The notes below the pieces were generated by a model. That model was given only the letters and a program-made list of their open reading frames with translations. It made no database searches and was not told the origin of the DNA. Position numbers and translations under genes: made by a program. Of a stretch of DNA of 37,522 bases, positions 8,989-15,778 are shown piece by piece. Origin of the DNA: DATJSJ01 sp035504175 (GTDB lineage Bacteria > Pseudomonadota > Alphaproteobacteria > Acetobacterales > Acetobacteraceae); assembly GCA_035504175.1 (NCBI GenBank), contig DATJSJ010000130.1, positions 1 through 37,522 of the forward strand, written 5' to 3'. Numbering within the stretch: the first letter of the stretch is position 1; each line of letters opens with the position of its first letter.

Positions 8989-9243
8989 ATGCGACGCGAT
9001 CCGGCTTCCCCAAGAGCCGAGGCGGCGCAGACTGGCGGTCGACAGGGCGCCCGATTGCTCGGAATGGCGCCGGTCTGGCTGCGGCGATGGTTTGTGCCGC
9101 GGGACTACCACGTACAGCGGACCCAGGACGGGTGGCTGCTGGAACTTGATTTCGGCTCCGGGCTCCGTCCGCGAAAAACCTACGCGAGCTGGGAGGATGC
9201 GGCCGCGGAAGGCTGCCGGCGGGTTCGCAGGGGCCGGCGCTGA
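8989..9243 (+). CDS. small DUF2188-like protein
   Basis: This gene encodes 84 residues. The C-terminal half reads as a compact domain: Y-H-V-Q-R-T-x-D-G-W near residue 40, then E-L-D-F-G, a K-T-Y-x-S-W-E-D-A-A turn, and an R-rich end. This order (HV, DGW, then an aligned A-rich helix after a K-x-F/Y-x-S segment) resembles the DUF2188 family, which has no settled function. The ATG at 8989 has ggag about 10 bases upstream; a GTG at 8929 is the alternative. It stands alone after a long gap and converges on pncA. Coding status is probable but not certain. Confidence 0.55.
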   Translation: MRRDPASPRAEAAQTGGRQGARLLGMAPVWLRRWFVPRDYHVQRTQDGWLLELDFGSGLRPRKTYASWEDAAAEGCRRVRRGRR

Positions 9244-9257
9244 GGTGACGGCTGCGT

Positions 9258-9277
9258 CCGGCCAGATCGTTGGCCGG
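9258..9277. terminator. hairpin between convergent small gene and pncA
   Basis: Arms ccggcca (9258-9264) and tggccgg (9271-9277) pair perfectly around a 6-base loop. The hairpin lies in the 97-base convergent gap. There is no T-run, so the terminator role is inferred from position. Confidence 0.4.
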
Positions 9278-9340
9278 CTCGGCGTCGGGACAGCCGAATT
9301 GCGGGCCGGGCGGCTTCCGCGGCGCGACTCTCTCGGGCGG

Positions 9341-9997
9341 TCAGACCGTCTCGAGCGTCGCTGATTCGATCAGGCGGACGCCGCAGCCCAGCATGCGCTC
9401 ACGCGCCTCGTCGATCGTGGTGCCGCCGCCCGGAAGCGGCAGGCCGATGCCGCGACAGGCGTCCTCGATCACCACGACCGCGTAACCGAGCCGCGCCGCG
9501 TCCTGCGCCGACCAGGCGACGCAATAGTCGAAGGCGAGCCCGGCGAAGAACAGCCGGGTGATGCCGCGCGCCCGCAGCCAGCCATCGAGCCCGGTGGCGG
9601 TCGCGTGGTCGTTCTCGAAGAACGCCGAGTAGCTGTCGATCGCCGGGTCAAATCCCTTACGCAGCAGCAGCTCGATCCGCCGCTGGTCGAGATCGGGATG
9701 CAGGTCGGCGTTGGCGCTTCCCTGCACCGCGTGATCCGGCCAGAGCACCTGCGGGCCGTACGGCATCGTCACCGTCTCGAACGGTGCGCGGCCCGGATGC
9801 GCCCGGGCGAAAGAGCTGTGGTGCGGCGGATGCCAGTCCTGTGTCGCCAGCGCGTGCGGGAAGACGGCGAGCAGTCGGTTGATCAGCGGCACGAGCGCAT
9901 CGCCCCCGGCCACCGGCAGCTCGCCGCCGGGCATGAAGGTCGGCTGCATGTCGACGACGCAAAGCATGTCGGCCGGCCCGAGGTTCGGGCGGCTCAT
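9341..9997 (-). CDS. pncA: nicotinamidase (isochorismatase family)
   Basis: This gene encodes 218 residues of the nicotinamidase branch of the cysteine-hydrolase superfamily, which deamidates nicotinamide to nicotinate for NAD salvage. The expected triad is present: D16 in VVDMQ, K114 in LLRKGFD and C159 in AFDYCVAW. Metal ligands are D54 and H56 in QDWHP and H89 in WPDHAVQGS. The start ATG (9997) overlaps the nth stop in an ATGA-type overlap, so pncA is translated from an nth-pncA transcript. The open frame continues upstream inside nth but only as a shadow. Confidence 0.94.
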   Translation of the reverse strand: MSRPNLGPADMLCVVDMQPTFMPGGELPVAGGDALVPLINRLLAVFPHALATQDWHPPHHSSFARAHPGRAPFETVTMPYGPQVLWPDHAVQGSANADLHPDLDQRRIELLLRKGFDPAIDSYSAFFENDHATATGLDGWLRARGITRLFFAGLAFDYCVAWSAQDAARLGYAVVVIEDACRGIGLPLPGGGTTIDEARERMLGCGVRLIESATLETV

Positions 9998-10926
9998 GCG
10001 GCAGGGCCTCGCGCGGCGGCGCCTGGTGCGGGCGTCTTGATGGGATACCGGCACCAGACCGCCGCGACGCAGCGCCAGCATTCCGGCCGGCGTGCCTTGC
10101 ACACGTAGCGTCCGTGCAGGATCAGCCAGTGATGCGCCGGGCGCAGCAGCTCGCTTGGGATGCGACGCACCAGCGCGTCCTCCACCGCGCGCGGCGTCGC
10201 GCCGGGTGCAAGGCCGGTGCGGTTGCCGACCCGGAAAACATGCGTGTCCACCGCCATGGTCGGTTGCCCGAACGCGACGTTCAGCACCACGTTGGCTGTC
10301 TTGCGTCCCACCCCGGGCAGGGCTTCCAGCGCCTCGCGGTCGTCCGGCACGTGGCCGCCATGCCGCTCCAGCAGCAGCCGCGACAGCTCGATGACGTTGC
10401 GCGCCTTGCCCTGCCACAGGCCCAGCGTGCGGATGTATTGGCCGACCCCCTCGACGCCGAGCGCCACCATCGCCGCCGGATCGGGCGCGGCGGCGAACAG
10501 CCCCACGGTCGCGCGGTTCACCCCCGCGTCCGTGGTCTGCGCCGAGAGCAGGACGGCAATCAACAGCGTGTAAGGATCGGAGAAGTGCAGCTCGCTCTGC
10601 GCATCGGGGTTGGCCCGGGCGAGCGCCTCCAGGAACGGGCGGACGCTGCGGGCCGGCATGGCCGGGGACGCCGGGTCGGGCGACGCTGGCCCGGCGCCCT
10701 GTCCCGATGCAGGCTTGGCACCTGCACGAGCGCCCGGTCTCGCAGTGTCAGCACCCTTGGCTTGTGCGGCCGCAGCGGATCTGGGCTTCGCGGTGCCTCC
10801 GGACGCCCGCTTCGGGCCGGCGCCGGCCCGGGCGCGCCCGGCCGCCGGCTTGCCTGCCGCCGCGTCGGAGACCCGCGTGGCGCGACGGCCGCGGCCGCGG
10901 GCAGGGGGCTTGGCTGGGGCGGGCAT
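9994..10926 (-). CDS. nth: endonuclease III with long basic N-terminal tail
   Basis: This gene encodes 310 residues. The enzyme is a DNA glycosylase/AP lyase that removes oxidised pyrimidines. The helix-hairpin-helix LPGVGRKTANVVL contains the catalytic lysine, and VDTHVFRVGNR contains the catalytic aspartate. The 4Fe-4S loop is intact as C-x6-C-x2-C-x5-C near the C-terminus. About 90 residues precede the usual start and consist mostly of A, G, P, R and K. An internal ATG at 10659 (MPARSVRPFLEAL) would give 221 residues, the normal length. I kept 10926 because a ggag lies about 10 bases upstream of it, whereas the internal ATG has none. The start lies 17 bases from the divergent DUF2244 gene. 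Confidence 0.92.
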   Translation of the reverse strand: MPAPAKPPARGRGRRATRVSDAAAGKPAAGRARAGAGPKRASGGTAKPRSAAAAQAKGADTARPGARAGAKPASGQGAGPASPDPASPAMPARSVRPFLEALARANPDAQSELHFSDPYTLLIAVLLSAQTTDAGVNRATVGLFAAAPDPAAMVALGVEGVGQYIRTLGLWQGKARNVIELSRLLLERHGGHVPDDREALEALPGVGRKTANVVLNVAFGQPTMAVDTHVFRVGNRTGLAPGATPRAVEDALVRRIPSELLRPAHHWLILHGRYVCKARRPECWRCVAAVWCRYPIKTPAPGAAARGPAA

Positions 10927-10943
10927 GCGCTAACATCTCCGGG

Positions 10944-11468
10944 ATGGAGGAGGCGGCGCAAGGGACGGTCTTCGAGGCGGTGATCGTGCCGCATCGCAGC
11001 CTGACGCCGCGGGCAATGGGCGTGCTGATCGGTATGCTCGTGCTGCTCAGCGCCGGGATCGCGACGCTGTTCTGGCACCTCGGCGCCTGGCCGGTTGCCG
11101 GGTTCAACGGCGGCGAGACGCTGCTTGCCATCGTCTTGTTGCGGGTCAATGCCCAGGCGCGGCGGGCCAGCGAGGTCCTGACCCTGACCGACCGCGGGCT
11201 GCGCATTCTGCGCACCGATCGGCACGGGCGGCGCAGTGAGGCGGTCCTGCCGGCGGCCTGGCTACAGGTGCGGCTCGCCGAGAGCGTCGGCCGGGTGCCG
11301 CGGCTCCTGCTGATCGGCGGCGGCCGGGAGGAGGAGGTAGCCCGCAGCCTGGGCGAGGCGGAGAAGCGCGACCTGGCCGCGGCACTCAGGACCGCGCTGC
11401 ATGACTGGCGCAATCCGCGCTTTGACAACCCGCAATTGCGCGATCCGTCCGGACCCGAGCCCGACTGA
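10944..11468 (+). CDS. DUF2244 membrane protein
   Basis: This gene encodes 174 residues. The pattern fits DUF2244, a family of small proteobacterial membrane proteins of unknown function. An N-terminal HRSLTPRAM motif precedes two hydrophobic segments (about residues 27-45 and 50-66). After these comes a soluble region with LTLTDRGLRI, a W-x-QVRL stretch, and RLLLIGGGREEEVARSLGEAEK. The ATG at 10944 was chosen because upstream frame sequence is the shadow of the nth tail. It is transcribed divergently from nth, and their starts are 17 bases apart. Adjacency of DUF2244 and nth is common in alphaproteobacteria as far as I recall. Confidence 0.85.
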   Translation: MEEAAQGTVFEAVIVPHRSLTPRAMGVLIGMLVLLSAGIATLFWHLGAWPVAGFNGGETLLAIVLLRVNAQARRASEVLTLTDRGLRILRTDRHGRRSEAVLPAAWLQVRLAESVGRVPRLLLIGGGREEEVARSLGEAEKRDLAAALRTALHDWRNPRFDNPQLRDPSGPEPD

Positions 11469-11472
11469 CTCC

Positions 11473-11488
11473 GGCCGCCGTCGCGGCC
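11473..11488. terminator. hairpin between convergent DUF2244 gene and XRE regulator
   Basis: Arms ggccgc (11473-11478) and gcggcc (11483-11488) pair around cgtc. The hairpin fills the 24-base gap between the two stop codons and could serve both strands. No T-run follows. Confidence 0.4.
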
Positions 11489-11492
11489 CGGG

Positions 11493-11975
11493 TCAGGATT
11501 CGCTCGGGCCCATCGACTTGATCAGCTCGAACACGCGCTTGCGCACCGCCGGATCGGTGATCCGGTAGTAGGCGCGCACGAGTTCCAGCGTTTCGCGCCG
11601 GTTCATCGCGTCGTCGGGTCCGGCAAATCCTTCCTGCCCCTCGGCGAGCCCGGTCAGCGGCCGGCCGGCCGCCGTGTTGGCCAGAAGTTCCGGCATCTCC
11701 TCGAAAAAGTAGCTGATCGGCACGTCCAGCACGCGTGACAGGTCGAACAGGCGCGAGGCGCCAACCCGGTTGACGCCCCTCTCGTATTTCTGAACCTGCT
11801 GGAAGGTGAGGCCGAGTGCCTCGCCAAGCCGCTCCTGCGACATCCCGAGCAGCGTGCGGCGCAGCCTGATCCGCCCTCCCACATGGGAGTCGATCGGGCT
11901 GGCACGACCTTCGCGCTCCGCGTGCACGGGCTCGGGGGCGAACGCATCCGGTAATCCAGGGCCAGTGCGCGCCAT
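11493..11975 (-). CDS. XRE-family transcriptional regulator
   Basis: This gene encodes 160 residues. A Cro/C1-type helix-turn-helix occupies about residues 33-90: GGRIRLRRTLLGMSQERLGE, then LGLTFQQVQKYERG and the segment NRVGASRLFDLSRVLDVPISYFFEE. The C-terminal half has an ETLELVRAYYRITDPAVRKRV helix block typical of the alphaproteobacterial regulators found next to lnt. The ATG at 11975 has gagg about 7 bases upstream on the minus strand; a GTG at 11987 is the alternative. It lies downstream of lnt but has its own good promoter. In related genomes it is often followed by metK, which is not here because the next gene converges. Confidence 0.88.
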   Translation of the reverse strand: MARTGPGLPDAFAPEPVHAEREGRASPIDSHVGGRIRLRRTLLGMSQERLGEALGLTFQQVQKYERGVNRVGASRLFDLSRVLDVPISYFFEEMPELLANTAAGRPLTGLAEGQEGFAGPDDAMNRRETLELVRAYYRITDPAVRKRVFELIKSMGPSES

Positions 11976-12007
11976 GGCGAACCTCACGCTGCTTAATTTG
12001 CTCCATT

Positions 12008-12036
12008 AGGTTAACGATGCAACCAGAAATGGTCAA
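12008..12036 (-). promoter_or_regulatory. predicted sigma70-type promoter of the XRE regulator
   Basis: On the minus strand, TTGACC (12031-12036) and TAACCT (12008-12013) are separated by exactly 17 bases. The hexamers sit in an AT-rich island 33 bases upstream of the XRE start codon. The island also carries two gttaac sequences (around 12010-12015 and 12053-12058), which could be operator half-sites; that last point is speculation. Confidence 0.55.
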
Positions 12037-12117
12037 GAGGCGTCGCGAGACACGTTAACCGGTCCAAAAAAAGCGACCAGCGCGGCGCCACCTCTTAAGA
12101 ATGATTGCTTGCTTGGT

Positions 12118-13668
12118 TCAGGTTCCAACCGGCCGCTTGCGCGTCACACTGAGGCCCAGGCTGAGGCAGCCGAGGGCCAGCAGGAACGGCAGCACCAGCC
12201 CCCAGCGCGCGAAGGGCGTCGGCGGCAGGGCGCCGGGCAGGGCAACGATCAGCGTGCCGGTGCGCCCGAGGCCGAGGCGGCCGAGCGGTCGCCCACGCGA
12301 ATCGAAGGCGGCCGAAATCCCGGTATTGGCGGCGCGCACCAGCGGCAGTCCCTCCTCCACCGCACGCATCCGCGCCGCGGCCAGGTGCTGCCGTGGGCCG
12401 AGCGAGTTGCCGAACCAGGCGTCGTTGGTGACGTTGACCAGCCACGCCGGGCGATCACGCTCGTCCACGCCCTGGCCCGGGAACACCGCCTCGTAGCAGA
12501 TCAGCGGCCCGACCGGCGGCAACCCGGGCACGTGCAGGGTGCGCGGCCCAGGCCCGGGCGCGAAGCCGCCGCCCGGCACGAGTTGGATGCCGAACGGGAA
12601 CCAGGCCGGCGCGTATTCCCCGCCCGGCACCAGATGCCACTTGTCGTAGATCGCCGCGATCGCGCCATGATCGGTCAGCGCAATCAGGCTGTTGCGCGGC
12701 CGGTTGTCCGGCTTGCCGGTCCACACCCCCTGCGGGAAGCGGACGCTGCCGACCAGCGCCGCGACCGCCGGCTGCGCCGCGTCCATGATCGCCCGCCGCG
12801 CCCCGTTGTCGATCGTGAGCAGGAACGGGCTGGCGCTCTCCGGCCAGATCACGACGCTGCGCCCGGGGCCGGCCCGATCCACGCCGTCCCGGGTCAGCGC
12901 CAGGTAGCGGCGGAAGCTCTGCAGGGCGAAAGCCTGGTCGAGCACGTGGCCCTCGGCGATGTCGCCCTGCACCAGCACCACGCGGAGATCGCCGGGCGCC
13001 GGATCCGGCTGCCGCAGCCGCGCGGCGCCAAGCCCGAACCAGAGCGCGAGCCCGACCGCGCCGGCCGCCCAGCCGCGCCGGCCCAGCGCCGGCATCGCCG
13101 CCAGCAGCACGGTCAGCAGCGTCAGTCCATGCACGCTGATCCAGGCGGCCGGCTGGATGAACGCCGTGCCAAGCCAGCCCGGCATCTCCCACACGCTGCC
13201 CAGCGGATTCCAGGGGAACCCGGTCAGCACGAATTGCCGCGCTAGGTCCGCCATCACCCAGGCCCCGGCGAGGACCGCGATGCGGCGCCACCCGGGTGCC
13301 ACCAACCGGGCGAGGGCACAGGGCAGGGCGATGAACGGCGCCAGCACCAGCGCCACCGCCGGCACCGCCAGCGGCACCAACCACCAGTACTCGGCGGCCA
13401 TCACCAGCACGGCGTTGGTGATCCAGTAGAGCCCGACCAGGTAGAAGCCGAAGCCAAAGCCGAAACCGATCCAGCCCGCCTGCCGCACGCCGGCACTGGC
13501 GCCGATCATGGCCAGCAGGCCGGGAATGGTCAGCAGCAGCACCGGCACGAGGCTGATCGGCGGCAAAGCAAGCACGGAAAGGGCACCGAGCCCGACCGCG
13601 GCGGCAGCGGCGCGACGCCCGGTCAGCCGAGGCACGGCGCGAAGCGCGGTGAGGGGGCGATGCAGCAC
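12118..13668 (-). CDS. lnt: apolipoprotein N-acyltransferase
   Basis: This gene encodes 516 residues, the normal length for Lnt. This inner-membrane enzyme transfers the third acyl chain to the N-terminal cysteine of lipoproteins. Hydrophobic N-terminal segments lead into a periplasmic nitrilase-like domain with its triad intact: E277 in WPESASPF, K343 in YDKWHLVPGGEY and C391 in ICYEAVFP. The conserved NVTNDAWFG follows, and a last hydrophobic segment closes the protein. The neighbour order lnt-XRE is typical of alphaproteobacteria. The three glycine-zipper lipoproteins in this window are potential substrates. Confidence 0.95.
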   Translation of the reverse strand: MLHRPLTALRAVPRLTGRRAAAAAVGLGALSVLALPPISLVPVLLLTIPGLLAMIGASAGVRQAGWIGFGFGFGFYLVGLYWITNAVLVMAAEYWWLVPLAVPAVALVLAPFIALPCALARLVAPGWRRIAVLAGAWVMADLARQFVLTGFPWNPLGSVWEMPGWLGTAFIQPAAWISVHGLTLLTVLLAAMPALGRRGWAAGAVGLALWFGLGAARLRQPDPAPGDLRVVLVQGDIAEGHVLDQAFALQSFRRYLALTRDGVDRAGPGRSVVIWPESASPFLLTIDNGARRAIMDAAQPAVAALVGSVRFPQGVWTGKPDNRPRNSLIALTDHGAIAAIYDKWHLVPGGEYAPAWFPFGIQLVPGGGFAPGPGPRTLHVPGLPPVGPLICYEAVFPGQGVDERDRPAWLVNVTNDAWFGNSLGPRQHLAAARMRAVEEGLPLVRAANTGISAAFDSRGRPLGRLGLGRTGTLIVALPGALPPTPFARWGLVLPFLLALGCLSLGLSVTRKRPVGT

Positions 13669-13703
13669 GCGGCGGGGCTACACGCGGGAATGCACCGGCG
13701 CAA

Positions 13704-13786
13704 GCGCGGAACCCGGACACCGGGCTCCGCCCGGACCCGCCAGGGGCGCTGCCCCTGGACCCCGCCAGAAGGCAGTCGCTTTCTGG
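13704..13786. repeat. dispersed palindromic intergenic repeat, copy 2 (inverted relative to copy 1)
   Basis: Three hairpins lie in a row. They are ccgggc/gcccgg (13720-13734), caggggc/gcccctg (13741-13757) and ccagaa/ttctgg (13765-13786). The central block with its gacccc flank is the reverse complement of the ggggtcc-aggggc-gcccct core at 54-75. It occupies the gap between serB and lnt, both on the minus strand, so it may also act as a processing or termination site. Confidence 0.65.
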
Positions 13787-13818
13787 ACATCCATTCGTTT
13801 GAAGAGAGGATGCCGCGC

Positions 13819-14694
13819 TCAGTCGCTCAGGAACGCGGCGGCCTGGTAGCCCTGGGCGAAGAGCGCCGCCCGGAGATCGGCGTGCTCGACCCGGTGTTGC
13901 GCCGCTCGCGCCACCACCGGCTTGGCGTGAAAGGCGATGCCGAGCCCGGCTTCGCACAACATCGGCAGATCGTTCGCCCCGTCGCCCACGGCCAGCGTCG
14001 CCGATGCGGCCAGCGCCTGCTCCGTGGCGAGCCGACGAAGCGTCGCGAGCTTGGTGTCGCGGTCGAGGATCGGTTCTGCCACCGCTCCGGTCAGGGCCCG
14101 CCCGTCATCCAGCAGGACATTGGCGTGATGGAGGTCGAAGCCGCACAGGGCTGCGACGCGGCCGGTGAAGAAGGTGAAGCCGCCGGAAACCAGCGCCGTG
14201 CGCGCCCCGTGCGCGCGCATCGTCGCCACCAGCTCGCGGGCACCCGGCGTGAGGCGGGTGTTGCGCCATGTCGCCTCCAGCGCCTCCAGCGACAGGCCGC
14301 GCAGCAGGCCGACCCGCGTGCGGAGCGCCTCGGCGAAGTCGATCTCGCCGTTCATGCTGCGCCGGGTGATCTCGGCGATGCGCGGCTTCAGCCCGGCATG
14401 AGCGGCCAGCTCGTCGAGCGTCTCCGATGCGACGATCGTACTGTCCATGTCGGCGACCAGCAGCCGCTTCCGCCGCCCGTCGGCCGGCACGACCAGCGCA
14501 TCGATCGCGGCCCCGGCCAGTGCCGCGGTGACCGAGGCGGCGTCGGGCGGCACGGCGCAGGCGATATCGACCGCCTCGGCCGGCGAGAGCACGGTGACCG
14601 TGCCGCCACCGGCGGCATCGCGCACCGCAGCGATCACCCCGTCCGGCAGCATCGTGCGGTCGCGTGCGGCAACCAGGGTCAGAACGACGGACAT
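13819..14694 (-). CDS. serB: phosphoserine phosphatase
   Basis: This gene encodes 291 residues of the HAD superfamily. The enzyme performs the last step of serine synthesis, hydrolysing O-phosphoserine. The nucleophile motif DMDST is at residues 82-86 (D82, D84), motif II serine is in LVSGGF (S170), the lysine is K215, and motif III GDGANDLPML holds D238/D242. The N-terminal 75 residues are an ACT-like regulatory region, as in the long SerB form. An ATG at 14706 would add four residues. It is divergent from miaA, with 45 bases between the starts. Confidence 0.93.
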   Translation of the reverse strand: MSVVLTLVAARDRTMLPDGVIAAVRDAAGGGTVTVLSPAEAVDIACAVPPDAASVTAALAGAAIDALVVPADGRRKRLLVADMDSTIVASETLDELAAHAGLKPRIAEITRRSMNGEIDFAEALRTRVGLLRGLSLEALEATWRNTRLTPGARELVATMRAHGARTALVSGGFTFFTGRVAALCGFDLHHANVLLDDGRALTGAVAEPILDRDTKLATLRRLATEQALAASATLAVGDGANDLPMLCEAGLGIAFHAKPVVARAAQHRVEHADLRAALFAQGYQAAAFLSD

Positions 14695-14739
14695 ACGAAG
14701 CGGCATGGCAGGGCGTCGGAGCCGCCGCAAGATGCGGCG

Positions 14740-15726
14740 ATGAGCGATGAGGGATCGACGCAACGCCTGCCGCCGGCGCTGATCGTCGCGGGCCCGACCG
14801 CGAGCGGCAAATCCGCGCTGGCGCTGGCGCTGGCCGAGTACCTGCGCGGCACGATCATCAACGCCGATTCCATGCAGGTCTATCGCGAGCTGCGCATCCT
14901 GACGGCGCGGCCGACCCCGGCCGACGAAGCGCGCGTGCCGCACGCACTCTACGGGCTGCGTCGGGCCGCCGAACCGGGCAGCGTCGCCTGGTGGCGCGCG
15001 GCAGCACTCGCGGCGATGCGCGACAGCGTCGCATCCGGGCGACTTCCGATCCTGTGTGGTGGCACCGGGCTCTACATCGCGGCGCTGACCGGCGGGCTGG
15101 CGGCAATCCCCGATCCGGGGGCGCCGGCGCGCGCGGAGGCACGACACCTGCTCGCGACTCTCGGCAGCGCGGCGCTGCATGCCAGGCTGGCGGCGGTCGA
15201 TTCCCTGACCGCGGCGCGGCTGCGCCCGCAGGACAGCCAGCGCGTCGCCCGCGCCTGGGAGATCTGGCGCGGCACCGGGCGCGGCCTCGCCGCCTGGCAG
15301 GGCGATCGGGCGACCGGGACGCCGCGCGCGAATTTCCGCTTTGCAGCCATTCTGCTGGACCCGCCGCGGCCAGCGCTGCGTGCAGCGATCGCCGGCCGTT
15401 TCGCGGCGATGCTGGACCAGGGCGCGCTCGGCGAGGCTGTGGCGCTGCTGGCGCAGCAGCTCGATCCTTCGCTGCCGGCGATGCGCGCCCACGGCGTGCC
15501 GGAACTCGCGGCACACCTGGCCGGCGAGATGTCACTCGCCGAGGCGGCACGGCGCGCGACGCTTGCCACCGGCCAGTACGCGAAGCGCCAGGCGACTTGG
15601 TTCCGCCATCATGACATGGCTGGGCCGAGCGACACGCATACGATCCATGCGCGATTCATCGATTCTGCGCAATTTTCGGAAAGAATCTGGCTGGAAATCT
15701 TGGCTTTTCTTGATCGCGCGGGTTGA
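14740..15726 (+). CDS. miaA: tRNA dimethylallyltransferase
   Basis: This gene encodes 328 residues. MiaA transfers a dimethylallyl group to N6 of A37 in tRNAs that read codons starting with U. The P-loop GPTASGKS is at residues 18-25, followed by the conserved INADSMQVYRELRILTARPT region and the GGTGLYIAALTGGLA motif. The C-terminal part has the QYAKRQATWFR motif for tRNA binding. The ATG at 14740 starts the recognised family region. Its stop lies 52 bases before ilvB. Confidence 0.94.
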   Translation: MSDEGSTQRLPPALIVAGPTASGKSALALALAEYLRGTIINADSMQVYRELRILTARPTPADEARVPHALYGLRRAAEPGSVAWWRAAALAAMRDSVASGRLPILCGGTGLYIAALTGGLAAIPDPGAPARAEARHLLATLGSAALHARLAAVDSLTAARLRPQDSQRVARAWEIWRGTGRGLAAWQGDRATGTPRANFRFAAILLDPPRPALRAAIAGRFAAMLDQGALGEAVALLAQQLDPSLPAMRAHGVPELAAHLAGEMSLAEAARRATLATGQYAKRQATWFRHHDMAGPSDTHTIHARFIDSAQFSERIWLEILAFLDRAG

Positions 15727-15778
15727 CGCCGGGCTCGGGCGGGCCGTAAAGCCTGTATCCCGGCGAAGGATGGCAGGA

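Noticed and set aside
9605..10983. Plus-strand ORFs across pncA and nth
   Set aside because: pncA and nth carry full catalytic motifs on the minus strand; the plus frames have none.
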